A stretch of 64,000 nucleotides of DNA from contig ADNK01001859.1 of assembly GCA_000320545.1 (NCBI GenBank), forward strand, positions 38,501 through 102,500, written 5' to 3'. The first letter of the stretch is position 1, and each line of letters opens with the position of its first letter. The notes below the pieces were generated by a model. It saw only the letters and a list, made by a program, of their open reading frames with translations, did not search any database and was not told where the DNA came from. A program made the position numbers and the translations under genes. Positions 49,089 to 60,560 of this stretch are shown here, in pieces. The DNA comes from Bigelowiella natans CCMP2755. Its lineage: Eukaryota; Cercozoa; Chlorarachniophyceae.

Positions 49089-51057
49089 CTACTGAAGCAG
49101 CCACCAACAACTAACAACTAGCCCGTCGCCAGATAATTAGCTAAATGAAATTGCCTCCTCTCCCAACTTTCCATTCTCTCTGTTCCCTCCTCTTCCCTAT
49201 GATCAACCCTCAGGAGGATATCACCTTCTTCTTCTTCTTCTTCTTCCTTTCGCTCGAACTATAACGGCACCAACGGGAACAATTACAACAATAGCTATGC
49301 AATCGATAAAAGAAAGCTGCATCGTAGGCTTTTGAGCACTTCCAATAGCAGCAATGATGCTTGCTTGGAAGCTACAACGACGATAACGAAGGCCACACCC
49401 ACGGGAGGTGGTCCTCCTCCCTCCTCAGGGAACAATCTGAAGGTAATAATAGAAATGGTGTCTTGGAGTCGTTACGTCGTAGCGTCGATCTTTGTGAAGA
49501 TGTTAAATATACGTGGACGTCATGATAACCACCACATCAGTAGAGATGGTATATCTGATGGTGAGCTGAGGGTTTAAATATGACGATGCTTTTCACATGG
49601 CAAGAAAAATTGCCTGATTCTGAGCTGACTGAAAACATAATAGGCCTTAATTCGCAAGCTGCAGGATCATGTGGGGGGAGAAGAAAGAGGGCAAAGCGAA
49701 GAACGCAAAGGGGAGTGTGCCAGAGTACAATATACTTACGACCCTGCTCCTCCACTCCCCCACCCTTCTCATCATCAGTACACAGCAGAAGGTAGCAGTA
49801 ATCATAACCTAGGTCCAGAGATGGGCCAAATGCAGATGCAACATCACCAGCACCACCAACACCAGCAGCAGCAGCAGCAGCACCATCACCATCACCACCA
49901 GCAGCATCAGCAGCAGCAGGAAAAACGCCCCTATCACATCAATGGCAACGCTGACACACTAGCAGTGGCAGGAGCAACCTCATCGTCTCGGTAATGATGC
50001 TAACAATAGTAATGGTTTTAGTAGTAGCAGTAGCACTAAGATAGCTCATCCTGCTTTTGAAACGCATGTCGATCGGAGCTCATCGGAGCTCTACTTTGTA
50101 CATATTTTGTGTATCGTCGTCGTCGTCGACATGTAACAGACATTAAGGTTACTACAGTTTATATTTCAGAATGTAGTAGCAAGTCCCTTCCTCATTCCCT
50201 TATTTTACTACAGTTTATATTTCAGAATGTAGCAAGTCCCTTCCTCATTCCCTTATTTTTCTTTCAGCCACCAAACTTCATCGTCGTCGTTTGGAGGGGA
50301 GCATGACTCTCAGAAGATGCTGATGATGGCCAAGCCAGACAACCGTAGATACTCCTCAACGTCACTGTCGCTGATGAAGGAAGAAGAGAAGAGGATTGTA
50401 GCTGGGGATAAGGGTGGGGTTGATCTTGCCAAGAGTGCTTATGGAAAGACAGAGGGGCATGTTGCAGCTGTTTCTAATGGTGGTAGTAGTGGTGCCCAAT
50501 CTGAGTCAAATGCACCAAGAAATTTCTTCGTTAATGGAAACTACCATCGTCCTCTTGGTGATCACTCTGAAGCAGCATCGAATTCGGAAGCACTGCGAAG
50601 AGCACGTGAAGGGGCAAGACATAAAGATGGTAACGCCGAGTTCCATCCATCAACTTCAGCACCATTGTCCCCAACTCGATCTAAAGAATCTGACTCCCCG
50701 CCACTGGCGAGCGCAGCATCCTCCCAACCGCCGGTAGTGAAGCATGAGTTAAGGCCGCATGAAAGTGCTTTAGATGATGGCGTCAAAGAGATGAATGGCA
50801 AGGAGGAATATCACAATGTAAACTCCAGTGTCGGTGGTGAAAGCGGCAACGATAATAAGAACCCTGCTCAAGTGACAACGACCCCCAGTAAAATTCTACA
50901 GCCTCCTGTGACTGGTGGTGAAGGCCCGTGCGTCGAGGGGACTAGCTGTCCTACGTGCGGCAGCCAGTTTGACCTCAAAACTGATCTTATTGAGCATCTC
51001 AGGACCAGCGTTGAGTGCTATGTTGCTGCCTTTAAGGCTTCAAACGATAGTACGTAG
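47465..51057 (+). CDS. Chromodomain protein with poly-Gln/His tract and C-terminal zinc finger
   Basis: Early exons in phase: 47465-47604 (FPPATKGFGDLDLVLRS), 47700-47824, 47896-47950 and 48010 to about 48195. The junction GHEVQFLVQWSGPRGE + TVAWERADSLPIQL forms a chromodomain (aromatic/V-W core, E-x-W/R pattern), a reader of methylated histone tails. Likely later exons: about 48361-48435, 48544-48780, 48927-49045, about 49214-49443, 49665-49993 and 50269-51057 (stop TAG). They are Ser-, Gln- and His-rich; 49840-49920 encodes a long mixed Gln/His tract. The C-terminus has CPTCGSQFDLKTDLIEHLRTSVEC, a C2H2/C2HC-like finger. I see one gene because no start/stop pair interrupts it, but the link between the chromodomain part (to 48.2 kb) and the finger part is not proven by phase, so two genes are possible. 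Likely a chromatin-bound regulator. Confidence 0.6.
48164..48195 (+). repeat. (ACC)n coding for poly-Thr
   Basis: A trinucleotide run immediately after the chromodomain exon's conserved part, in frame as a Thr tract. The true splice donor may lie just before it. Confidence 0.8.
49838..49922 (+). repeat. Mixed (CAG/CAC)n coding for poly-Gln/His
   Basis: CAG and CAC/CAT codons alternate in blocks and encode about 28 almost uninterrupted Gln and His residues in the chromodomain/zinc-finger gene. Such tracts are common in transcription regulators. Confidence 0.85.
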
Positions 51058-51726
51058 TAACAACTCTCAGAGGAGTAAAATTATTATTTACATACGCACC
51101 TTTATATATGCCGAGCTATCACATCTAGACATTGCTAATCTAGCTAGTAATAACCAGTCTAGCAGTACGCAGTGAATGTATTGAAGATCTGACGGAGTTA
51201 GGCACATGCATGCATCCTGCGTGAGATGACACATTCTAATAGTCTAAACAATCTACACTTGAGTGTGCCAGGCAGATGACAAAGGGTATGCTAGCGCTTG
51301 CTAGCTTGCTTACATGCGACATGCCACATATATATGTGTCTGCTAGACGTACATACATGGCAGTGCAAACAGGGAGAGCCAGCGCCTGTAGCCAAGTATA
51401 TATTGGCATGCGTCTGGAAATATAAACATAAACGCATTCTCAACTTTCTGAAAGCTTGCATTATCTAGTTATTATTATGCCGCTGCGATGCTGCGCATCT
51501 AATCAAAGACGGCGTAGGCACAGGCAGGCAAGTCTAGAGGTGCAGCCTGCGAAAATGCAGATGACACATATAATGTAACAAAGCTGCAGCTGATATTTAA
51601 CAGATTGTACTTGCTCTGTCATCATGCTGTGCGAAAATCACGCACGCGACGGTAAAACACATTGTGTTTGTGTTTCAAATACTAATATGTCGCACCCTGC
51701 CTGACGGCTTTCTCGCACATGTTCGC
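51058..51726. other. Convergent spacer rich in short palindromes
   Basis: Between the 3' ends of the chromodomain gene and SBPase. It contains ATCTAGCTAG (near 51140), GGCACATGCATGCATCC (51201-51217), TATGCTAGCGCTTGCTAGC (near 51288-51306) and ACATGCGACATGCC. No exon was seen. Confidence 0.6.
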
Positions 51727-53439
51727 TTAAAGGTACTTCTTTCCCACCATTTGCTCGAAGCGATCAACTTCAGCAGCAGAACCGTATGCAACCTGGGTGC
51801 GGTCTTCAGTGCCAACAACTTCAATGTTAAGAACGGACTGCTCTCCATCGGAGGACTTTCCGCCTGCCTTCTCGATGACGTATCCGATTGGCGCAACCTA
51901 CGACAAATAATTACATTACGTTCTGGAACTCGTAAAATAAAAATCAGAGTTGATGTGACCTCGTACAGAAGACGGAGCTTAGCCTTAGCAGCCTTGGATT
52001 CAGCGTTCACGAAAACACCTTTTCCCTTGACCATGATTTGGTTTACGTCAGGAACCATACCTCCAGTGTATCGGAGCTGGTACTGGTTGTCATACCTAAA
52101 ATTTCCTCGATATAAAATCTTGCATTCTTTCACAGTTTTAAAAAAAAGTGTCGTAATAATACGTACCAGTAGTTGAAAAGCTCTTCGTATCCCTTGTTGT
52201 CCTTGGTTGCACGGAGGTTTCCGGGAGCGAAAAGCTTACCTTCACCAATAGACATAAAGCTCTGGGAGAGAACCCACTGTCCGTGCTTGGCAGAGTAATC
52301 ATCGATCAAAAGGAATTCGTGTGCACCCTGGATGCCATCAACAGCAAGGGTGATGGTAGTACGAGGTCCGTAAACTCCGAGACCAGCAGCCTGACAGATG
52401 CAGAGTTCTCAATACCAAACACGCACCATTTCAACGTTTTCAAACAAAACCCACCTTCTGCTCAGTTCCCTTGATTCCAGTAAGCTTGGATCCAGGCCAA
52501 ATTCCGAAGATGGTTCCAACAGCGAAATTGGTGTCGATGATGGAAGATCCGTCAAGGGGATCGAATGCAACAGAGTAGCCCTCTCCTCCCAAAGGAACTT
52601 CGGTAGGCTCTTCCTCGGAAGAAGCGGTTGCAACAGCTCCAGAAGCCTAAGAGACAGGATAGCATTTTAATCGTATGTCTCATCTTCGGGTGCATAGAAT
52701 TCTCACCCTGAGGTTCTCGAAGATAACGTTGTCAGCAAGAACATCGATAGCGAGCTGCTCATCACCGAAGGCGTTGAAGCAAGCTTGCTTGTCGCAAGAA
52801 GCAGTGCGAATCTTGTATCCAATCTCCTTGCAGGCAGAGAACATACCCATGATAGCTTTTTGGAGCTTAGGCTCAGTGTTTGCCAAGAACTCCTCGATAG
52901 TCGTAGATTGTTCGGTAGCCACTGAGGGATTCATCACACTTCAGTATTCTGAACGATGGCAAGGGTGTTCCACATTACCTGATGACTCAACAGCCTGCAT
53001 CTTCATGGAGTGACGAGCTCCGCGGTTCATTGGAGCAAAGTTGAATTGCTGCTGAGGACGGCGCATAGCGGACATTCCCTGTTGAATTGTCATCAAATGA
53101 GTTTTTGTGATTTGTAGACGCTGCGCATAATAGTAGAGAATTTCGGTTACCATGTGAGAAATTCCAGCCATAGAATGAGCGGAGAAGGTGGTTGGATTAG
53201 CAGCTCGTACAGGTTGTGCAAGCTGGGTTGGAGCTAAGAAACAGAGGAGCAAAAAGAAGGGGTATATATGACAACCGAAACTTCCACATAAGCTGTATGA
53301 AAACAGGCGACAAACCTCCATTGGAAGCCACAGCAATGAAGCCGATAGTTGCAAGGGCAACATTTACAGCAATGCTGATTTTCGCGCATCGAGAGGATGA
53401 GGAAGGGGAAGGCTTCGCTAGAAGGAGAGAGGAATCCAT
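51727..53439 (-). CDS. SBPase: Plastid sedoheptulose-1,7-bisphosphatase precursor
   Basis: Eight exons in full phase: 53439-53316, 53233-53151, 53078-52979, 52921-52707, 52646-52455, 52390-52167, 52095-51960 and 51897-51727 (stop TAA); 414 residues. The enzyme dephosphorylates sedoheptulose-1,7-bisphosphate in the regenerative phase of the Calvin cycle. SBPase rather than FBPase is shown by [21 protein letters not shown] (with the regulatory C-x4-C pair of thioredoxin-controlled SBPase), [14 protein letters not shown] (metal site), [54 protein letters not shown] and [10 protein letters not shown]. The N-terminus has a hydrophobic signal ([19 protein letters not shown]), then an Ala/Pro/Ser/Arg-rich stretch to about residue 105, as expected for import into a complex plastid. 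There is no Phe directly after the likely cleavage point. Confidence 0.96.
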
Positions 53440-54232
53440 CGTGTTTCGACTATGCTCACTTGCCAGACATATCGAGTGAACTCACTATACGGTAAAAACT
53501 CAATATACAGGCCATTATTTCCCAGAACAAGACATAAATTTATTAATTAGATGAATATCCAAAGAGTTCCGCGTTAATCGTCAAATCGATATTCTAAGTT
53601 TGCTTTTGGTGCGAGACGTGACAACCACGAGGATAAAATTAATGAGCCGTTTACTGCGGAGGAAGCTGGAATAAATGGTCCGCGACAACATAATATCCCT
53701 TAAAATATCCACGCATCTGGCGTTCCTCTTAAGGAACATGCACGTGGCCCCAGAAGACTATTTATGTATAAGACATGTCGAATAGAGATTAAATTGAACA
53801 AAAGATCCCCCCTTTATGTTACCGCAACCCGAAGTTCCTTTTCTTGTTAACATAGCTGTCAACGACGAGAAATACGGGATAAAATCCGATTGATATTTTG
53901 TAATTTAGAGAAATATAGAGTAACAGTGAATTTAGTATTAACGTCATGGATTTTACGTTGTCTCGAAAACTAGAAAATTTCTTTCAGAAGTTTCCCTTTT
54001 GTTGTCATCATTGTCTCTTGGTAAAAATCTAGTATGCTCTGACGCTATTCTGCTCTTCTGTGTGTGAATGTATGTAAATCCTCCCTCGTTCTTGGAATTT
54101 ACTTGTGTTGGTTTTGAACAATTTAAGTCTGCAACCCTTCCTGCATTCGAGTTTGCGACGGTGAGCGAGAGCGCGCGCTGGAGGGAGGACAAGAAAAATT
54201 AGAAAAGGGTAGGGCCTCAAAGAATTTAAGAA
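53440..54232. promoter_or_regulatory. Divergent promoter region SBPase / FHA protein
   Basis: An AT-rich 0.8-kb spacer between two start codons pointing away from each other. It has no microsatellite, no palindrome-word enrichment and no exon. No defined element can be named from sequence alone. Confidence 0.45.
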
Positions 54233-54658
54233 ATGGCTGAGGTAATGCTGGAGGATCCGGAGGCTTACGCCAAAATCGTGGGAGAAAATTTCGAATTCTA
54301 TGTGGACAAGCCTACATTCATTCTGGGTAGAAAGGCAAAGAAGGAACATAAGCTTGCGGAAGGTGAACAGTTCATCTGCATTTCTGAGCAGAAAAACATA
54401 TCGCGAAAGGTAATTTTTCTAAACGTAAGGATAATTTCTAGTCCGCCGCATCCGTGATCCCTTTCTTATTTTCAGCACGTAATTGTTACTTGGAACCCGA
54501 AGGATAAAGCATGGTATTTGGAGTGTCGGGGGAAGAATGGACTATACTTAAATGGCAAGCAAGTAACCCCAGAGAAAGCTAGGAAAACAAAGCTAACTGA
54601 TAAGGCTCAACTGAAAATAAGCGACGTTACAATATACTTTTTGCTTCCGCTAAGATGA
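54233..54658 (+). CDS. Small FHA-domain protein
   Basis: Two exons, 54233-54409 and 54476-54658 (stop TGA), join in phase to 119 residues. Almost the whole protein is one forkhead-associated domain: FILGRKAKKEHK (the Gly-Arg strand), CISEQKNISRKHVIV (the Ser-Arg-x-x-His phosphothreonine-binding signature), then GKNGLYLNGKQV (the Asn-Gly turns) and LKISDVTIYFLL. FHA domains bind phosphothreonine peptides in signalling, transcription and DNA repair. Free-standing domains this short are uncommon; the strand spacing resembles the Fhl1/FHL1-type transcription regulators, but that is inference. It shares a promoter region with SBPase. Confidence 0.85.
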
Positions 54659-55898
54659 TGGACAAATTATTTCTGCCGCTCTGATGAATCGAGGACACGA
54701 TGATTGGAGGCATAACAATGATGTAGTAATAGGGGACAAATTTACAATAAAGAAACCACTTGAGTTAAAGATTTAACGCTAGATGGAAATGTATGGAATA
54801 GATCGCGCGACTATAACATTCGAAAAGAACGAACTATGCGTCTTTCGTACGATTACTCTGAAATCCAGTATTGCAGTGTGGTCTCCAATCGATATGTTTG
54901 CTGTACATCACGCGATATTCCCATGTTGGAAATGTAAATCATACACGCTGCCTGCCGAGCTCGTGTACGATGCAGAAGTCATGCAGAGCACTATTGCAAG
55001 ATCACGCAACGGCAAGTCTTATCTTCTAGATGATCGATGAATGAATGGAGCGCTATGCCGACGCCACGTACAACGATACGCATGTAGATCGCACAGCACA
55101 CCGGAGACTTGAATCATTGTTATGTATGTTATATGTTGTTGCATGTGATGCTTGCAGTAGGATATATGTTCCGTATTCATCGATTAAGGTGTGCATGGTG
55201 ATTATGTAGCGAAGCTGAAACTATCTACGAGCGCGTAACAGTCCAATCATGCATTTGATTGGCTATGTTGATGTATGCCGACGCGTGACAATGTTTTAAA
55301 CTTCAGCGTAATTACATCATTGTCAATCTCTTGATTTTGTAAATACATCGCTATAAACTACAATCTGTACAAGTATAAGGTCTTTAACAAAAAAGAACAG
55401 AAAGATGCCTTTGTGAATGGCGTTGAGCATGATGTATATAGCAAAAGTTTTACTTTACAGATGTTATTTTTATGATTTTCGTGCGCCCCCCCGCGTCGCC
55501 AGGCCGTGTGGTAATTTTTCATCTTGTTTTATAGTTTCTATCCTTTAAGTTGTAATTTAAATTTATAGAGTCTTTGATTTTCGTGATTTCCATGTTTTTC
55601 TTCCGAATAGATTCTTGATACCCTTAATTATATTTTTCTTTTTCTTTCGAGGCTTCAAGTGGGACAGTGAGAAAGATACAAATAGAGACACACACTCAAT
55701 TTACAATTTGATTTTGAGGAGGGGGGGGAATAGGCAGATAGAATGCATAAAAAATGCAGTAACAGGAAAGGTTTTGAGCACCTTGGTTCCTGGAATCTTC
55801 CCTCTTCTACTTCCAGATTTTGAAGACATTTGTTCTTGTTTAATTTCCTCATCTTTTGCGACACCGCAGTGCTATTATTCACACAGCATTATTGCGAT
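54659..55898. other. Convergent spacer, no gene supported
   Basis: Between the 3' ends of the FHA gene and the next minus-strand gene. The first part (54960-55290) has the same GCATG, TACG, CATGCA and CTAG words seen in other convergent spacers, less densely. Poly-G (55720-55728) and T-rich patches follow. Short open frames here lack splice sites and composition of real exons. Confidence 0.5.
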
Positions 55899-58800
55899 TT
55901 AGCTACGCAATACTACAGAAGGTGGCGATGCTATTACTTTCTGGCCCTCTATCCTCCTGACAAGTTCCACGGCTTGATCGACGGTCAATTCTCCTATCAT
56001 CATTGACAAATTGACAAAAGTGTTATTCAAAGGGCATGCTGTTGAGCTTGTTGAGCTTGATATCCGAGTTCATGCGAACCTGCTTTGACACGGACCATAA
56101 TGCTCATAGATTCATGGCTTGTCATCATCAGCTCATTAGCCTGATAAATATTTCAGAAAGAATTTGTTGCTCCTTTTTCTCGGATCGATGCAGTTACACG
56201 AAGTGAGCAAAAACGCAATCATGGAGTCTGAAACGAGATTTAACACAATGTGGTTTTCACTTACTCTTTCACCTTAAAATCTGCTTTCTGATTCTTGGGA
56301 GCGACATAAGGTCGTTGCTGTTGTTGTTGCTGCTGCTGCTGTGAAGGCGATTTAAGTGACTTAATCGTATTTTCTCGCATGTTAGGTACTGTCATATTCC
56401 GCCTCCTTCTTGGCACATTGGGCTTTGAACGATCAGAGTGCTGGGCCAGTAGTTTCTGTGCACATGATGAGGCCATCGACAATAAGCTCGTCATCAGAAT
56501 CAATCAAGCGAAGTGACGCCATAACTTAAGATGTTATGTCACGTATGTGTCTTGTTATTCCCATACGTACATGCTTACCTTTCTTCTCGGTGGTAGTGGA
56601 GGAGCTGGCAATTTGCGAGGCAGAGAGCTACTCTTTTGTTGACGAGGCGGCACATTCGGGATCTCATGTTGTGTGGTTAAAATATCTACAAATAGGGCGA
56701 TTAGTTCAATATAGTTTCATTTAATGCTTGAAATGAGCTTTTTAAGGAGATCAATCAGTAGCAACCTTTGGGGTTGTGGTTGAAGTTTTCTTTTGATTCA
56801 TCTGTTACCGCCTGTGGTTGTTGGGCAGGCGACACAAGATCTTTCCCATCTTTGTCACCTGCACCAATCTTGGACTTGCTATCAATTTCGACGTCATTAT
56901 GCTTCTTATCTTCCTGTGCATCTTTCCCCTTTCCCTTCTTTTCAATATTCTTGTTGTCGTATTCTACAGCCTTCTCATTGTTCTCCGTGACAGCAAGAGA
57001 CATCATTGCGATCGAATCTGCAAGCTCACCGCAATCTCTATCTTCCTCATCAACACAAGCTTCCTTTTCCCCCTCATCCGCTTTATTCACCTCCTGCTGC
57101 TGCGACGTTGGTTTCTTTGCATCTAGACTAAGCTTCTCCACTTGCACAACCAAATCTTTTGAAATAGCATCGATTCCAATATTTGAGGAGTTCTCGGAGA
57201 CGACCGTAGAAAGGCCTCCTTCTTCTGCTGTGTTGTCGTCGTGCTGAAAGTGCCCATCCTTACCGAAATCAACTGACCTCATAAGTACGTCCGGAAGGTG
57301 CCCCTCGGGCTTGATGATGAAGTTCCGGTCATCAGAGTTGGCTGAACAAACATGATAACAACAAAACAAATTTAAAATGCTTGAGGTTTTCTTCCTCATG
57401 ACGACGACACTATGGCGATATGCGTGACCCTCCTCCCCTTCTTGCTTCGTTTCTTCAATCTCTAATTGTTTTCCCTTCTATCTCTCACGATAGATTTAGA
57501 GTAGTCACAAATAGAGTAATGTATTACCTGACGTAGTCTCATCATCATCTGAATGAATGGCAATGAGGCGGTCATCTAGGCTCATCATGTTTCTGATATC
57601 GTCGATAGCATTTTCTGTGGCCAATTTCTGTATGTTATTCCATTCATCCCGTTCGCCCATGTTGCTTATCATTGGTAATTTTGACCCAGATCCTTCTTCC
57701 TGGCTATTGGAAAAATCGATCACGTCAACGTTCGCCCCAAAGACATCATCAGTATTCTCGGGAAACCGGGGCGGCTTCCAGTCCTTATCCAGATCAAAAG
57801 TCGTCATGTTTTCATCTTGGCCAAAGGCAATCAAATTATTTTTCGCATCGTTAGTGAAAGTCACGGCGATGGTACTGTTGCTTACAAACATTGTCGTGTC
57901 ATTGCCGTCATTACTGACAAATTCCTTAGTAGGAGTATTAGTATGACCACTACTAGCGAAGTTTGCTTCGGTAGCAGCCATCAAGGGATAAGAGCCAGTA
58001 TACTCTTTACGCTCACCGCTTTCCGTGTTTTCAACATAAATCTCGAACGACTAAAGGGAAGCAAATCATAGTAGTTTGATCAGGTCAGATGCAGCATTAA
58101 TTATACTCCTCATCAAATCAATTACGAACCTTTGGGTTTTTGGAAAGTGTAAGAGTAGGCGAAAGTAGGTGGTGCTGAACAACGCGATAGAAGTATGGGT
58201 AAAAGTCATCACTCAGCTGAAAATTACAACGTACTCATGAGAACGTGATGATATTATACCGGTTTGGTCCTGAACAACTTGGGCGATTGTTGTTGTTGTT
58301 GTTCTTCAACTTTGATTTGCACTGCTTCTGACCAGGACTTTGCCCTTTTATTCGACCTATCAGGTGACGTATCATATTTAAATGAATCTATTCTTCTAAT
58401 GTGTGGAAATGAACGCAATTACCTGAAGGTAGTCCGGTCATTCACTGACAGGTGGCTGTCCTTAGGCTTTGCATTCTCTTTCCGGATGTGAGGTCTATGA
58501 ATATCAGAAAATTGGTTGTTTGATCATGATTAAATGAATTCTAAACCGTTTCAGAGCCAACCCTTTTCTCGACTGGGCGGCGTCGGCATTCAAGCAAAAC
58601 TGGTGCTGTATGATGACTTCGTTGGTACTATCTTTGAAACTTTTAATATATCCACATCTGACGGCTGTCACTTCGACATTCGATTCAATTCGAAATGACA
58701 GAAGGGACACACTCCGACTCCCACTATCAATTCGAACGCTGAAGATATCCTTACACTCCTTTGGCACCCAAAATCCGGCGTTTCCACATAGTTTAATGAT

Positions 58801-59478
58801 GACCCCATCTCGTGCAAGAATCAAGCCTTTGTTGTACGGGTGATGGGTATTCTTTCTGCCTCCTCGACGTTTTCTGTCCACATTCCAAGCTACGGCGATC
58901 AATTTCGTCGTCTTTGGGCTTCTTCCATACGTGATAGCCCTGTTCGCACCCTCACATGAAGAAATAGCAGGGGGGGTACGGGCCGGATCTCTGTTCACAG
59001 ATGTTAGGCGTGTTGGCCCATCGTCTGGACACTTCAGGCCGCTTAATTCATCCGTTGTCATGTGATTAACCGTTAATTTGGTATTGACTGTCGCAAAGCT
59101 GTAGAATGATGGTTGCGTCTCTGCGGGTTGGAGCCCAAAATGATCATCCAACGGTAGTAGGGAAATATCCTCCACGATAGAATTAGTTCCATTTTGTGAC
59201 TTCGCCTCACTTTCTGCCTCACTGCCCGTCTCCCAGTCCACAACTTCAAATACCAGACAACGGACCCCCGTTCCTCCCATCTTTTGAAATTGGCAGTCTC
59301 CGAGCGGGACCTCCGTGGAGAAAGGCAACTTCTGGTCGCCATCATCTCCTGCGCTTGCTGCTTGCAGATCTTCCTCTCGAAAGAAGAAACTGGCTATTAC
59401 TTCATATTCCTGAACCGAACTGGTACTGCGCTTTCTCCTCGTTCCTGGTGACCTGCTCCCTCTTCTTACGCGACTCAT
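55899..59478 (-). CDS. Large protein of unknown family, proline-rich and Gln-rich C-terminus
   Basis: Exon 1 (59478-58547) joins in phase to 58497-58429 and then about 58361-58262 (with a short poly-Gln), 58218-58132, about 58050-57530, about 57342-56760, about 56705-56582, about 56490-56265, 56150-56082 and about 56003-55899 (stop TAA). The N-terminal half is folded-looking, with beta-rich stretches (ILARDGVIIKLCGNAGFWVP, VSLLSFRIESNVEVTAVRCGY) and LSDDFYPYFYRVVQHHLL. The middle is acidic with FDLDKDWKPPRFPENTDD. The C-terminal part has a class-II SH3-ligand-like stretch (KLPAPPLPPRRK), poly-Gln and a final helix (TVDQAVELVRRIEG). No signal peptide or transmembrane segment is present. I do not recognise the family; the exon chain after 58132 is partly approximate. 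Confidence 0.6.
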
Positions 59479-59496
59479 CGTAGCTCACAGCTACTG

Positions 59497-59543
<47 letters not shown>

Positions 59544-60560
59544 AGAAAGTTTATTCAACACATTTTCAAACAGTCCCTCTATCAGATGTAGTAAAGTGTT
59601 TTAAAAAATGCACTCCTTATCTTCACACTTTTGACAGAATGCACTTTCAACAAATTCTTCACTTCCGGAAAGAAAATAATGATGTTTTCCTTGTTATCAA
59701 CACTACCTTCACATCACTTCTAGATACCGACCTTTCAAACGAACAGGATAAAAGAACGTGAAGGAAAATCTCAAGTAATGCAGCCCCCCCTCTTCGATCT
59801 GGCGCAGTTTGGAAACAGATGCCTTAAACACGTAATCCTTCGATGTCCGCACAATGTATTTTAGATTTTTATTACGTTGTCCACTTGTAAACCGAATATT
59901 TTAAATGTCCAATAAATATCCAACGACAACATGGTTAATCGGCATCGCCCGTCTAACGAAGGATAAATAAAATCTCTATTCGAACAGCAAGGGGAAGATT
60001 AAGGCTGAAATGATTGAATACAAACGCAACAACCGAGTACAACTTGCAAGAACGAAAGGTCAAGAGTACCTGAGCACGGAAGCGACAATGATGAATAGAT
60101 GTCGCTTATAAAAAATTCACTTAACATCACTTGTGGTGTGCGTCCGACGTCCTACGAGCAATCGAACAAACGAGTGGTTCACGTACCAGAAATTTCTCAG
60201 CTTTGGAGATTATATCGAGATGATCTTGTAAACTCTCGAGAACTCTAATGGCGTCCTCTGGCACAGCAGGAACCAACTCAAATGTGTGGAGCTTCCAGCT
60301 TTGCTAGTGGGCGATATATACTCACGTTTAAGATTATCAACTAATCTTTCAAGCTTAGATTTCAATTTGGCGAAAGTTATAAAGGTATATTGAAGCTTAA
60401 AGACCGAACTCTCCTCGAGTTTTTAGCTCCCGACACGTAGTCACTAACACAGCACATTCAGCATAAGTTATTGCTGTATCTTCTTCCCTCATTTTTCTTG
60501 ACACATATTAATGTTTTTGGAACAAAGGGTTAGCACAATTCGTCCCTCCTTTCAGTGTGG
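59479..60560. promoter_or_regulatory. Divergent spacer with (GA)n near the minus-strand start
   Basis: About 1.1 kb between two divergent start codons. A GA run (59492-59537) lies 15 bases upstream of the minus-strand ATG, probably in its 5' UTR. The rest is AT-leaning and non-coding. Confidence 0.5.

Noticed and set aside
51727-53439. Fructose-1,6-bisphosphatase as the identity of the plastid phosphatase
   Set aside because: Core motifs (RTASCxxxAC, [19 protein letters not shown] ending) match sedoheptulose-bisphosphatase rather than FBPase.
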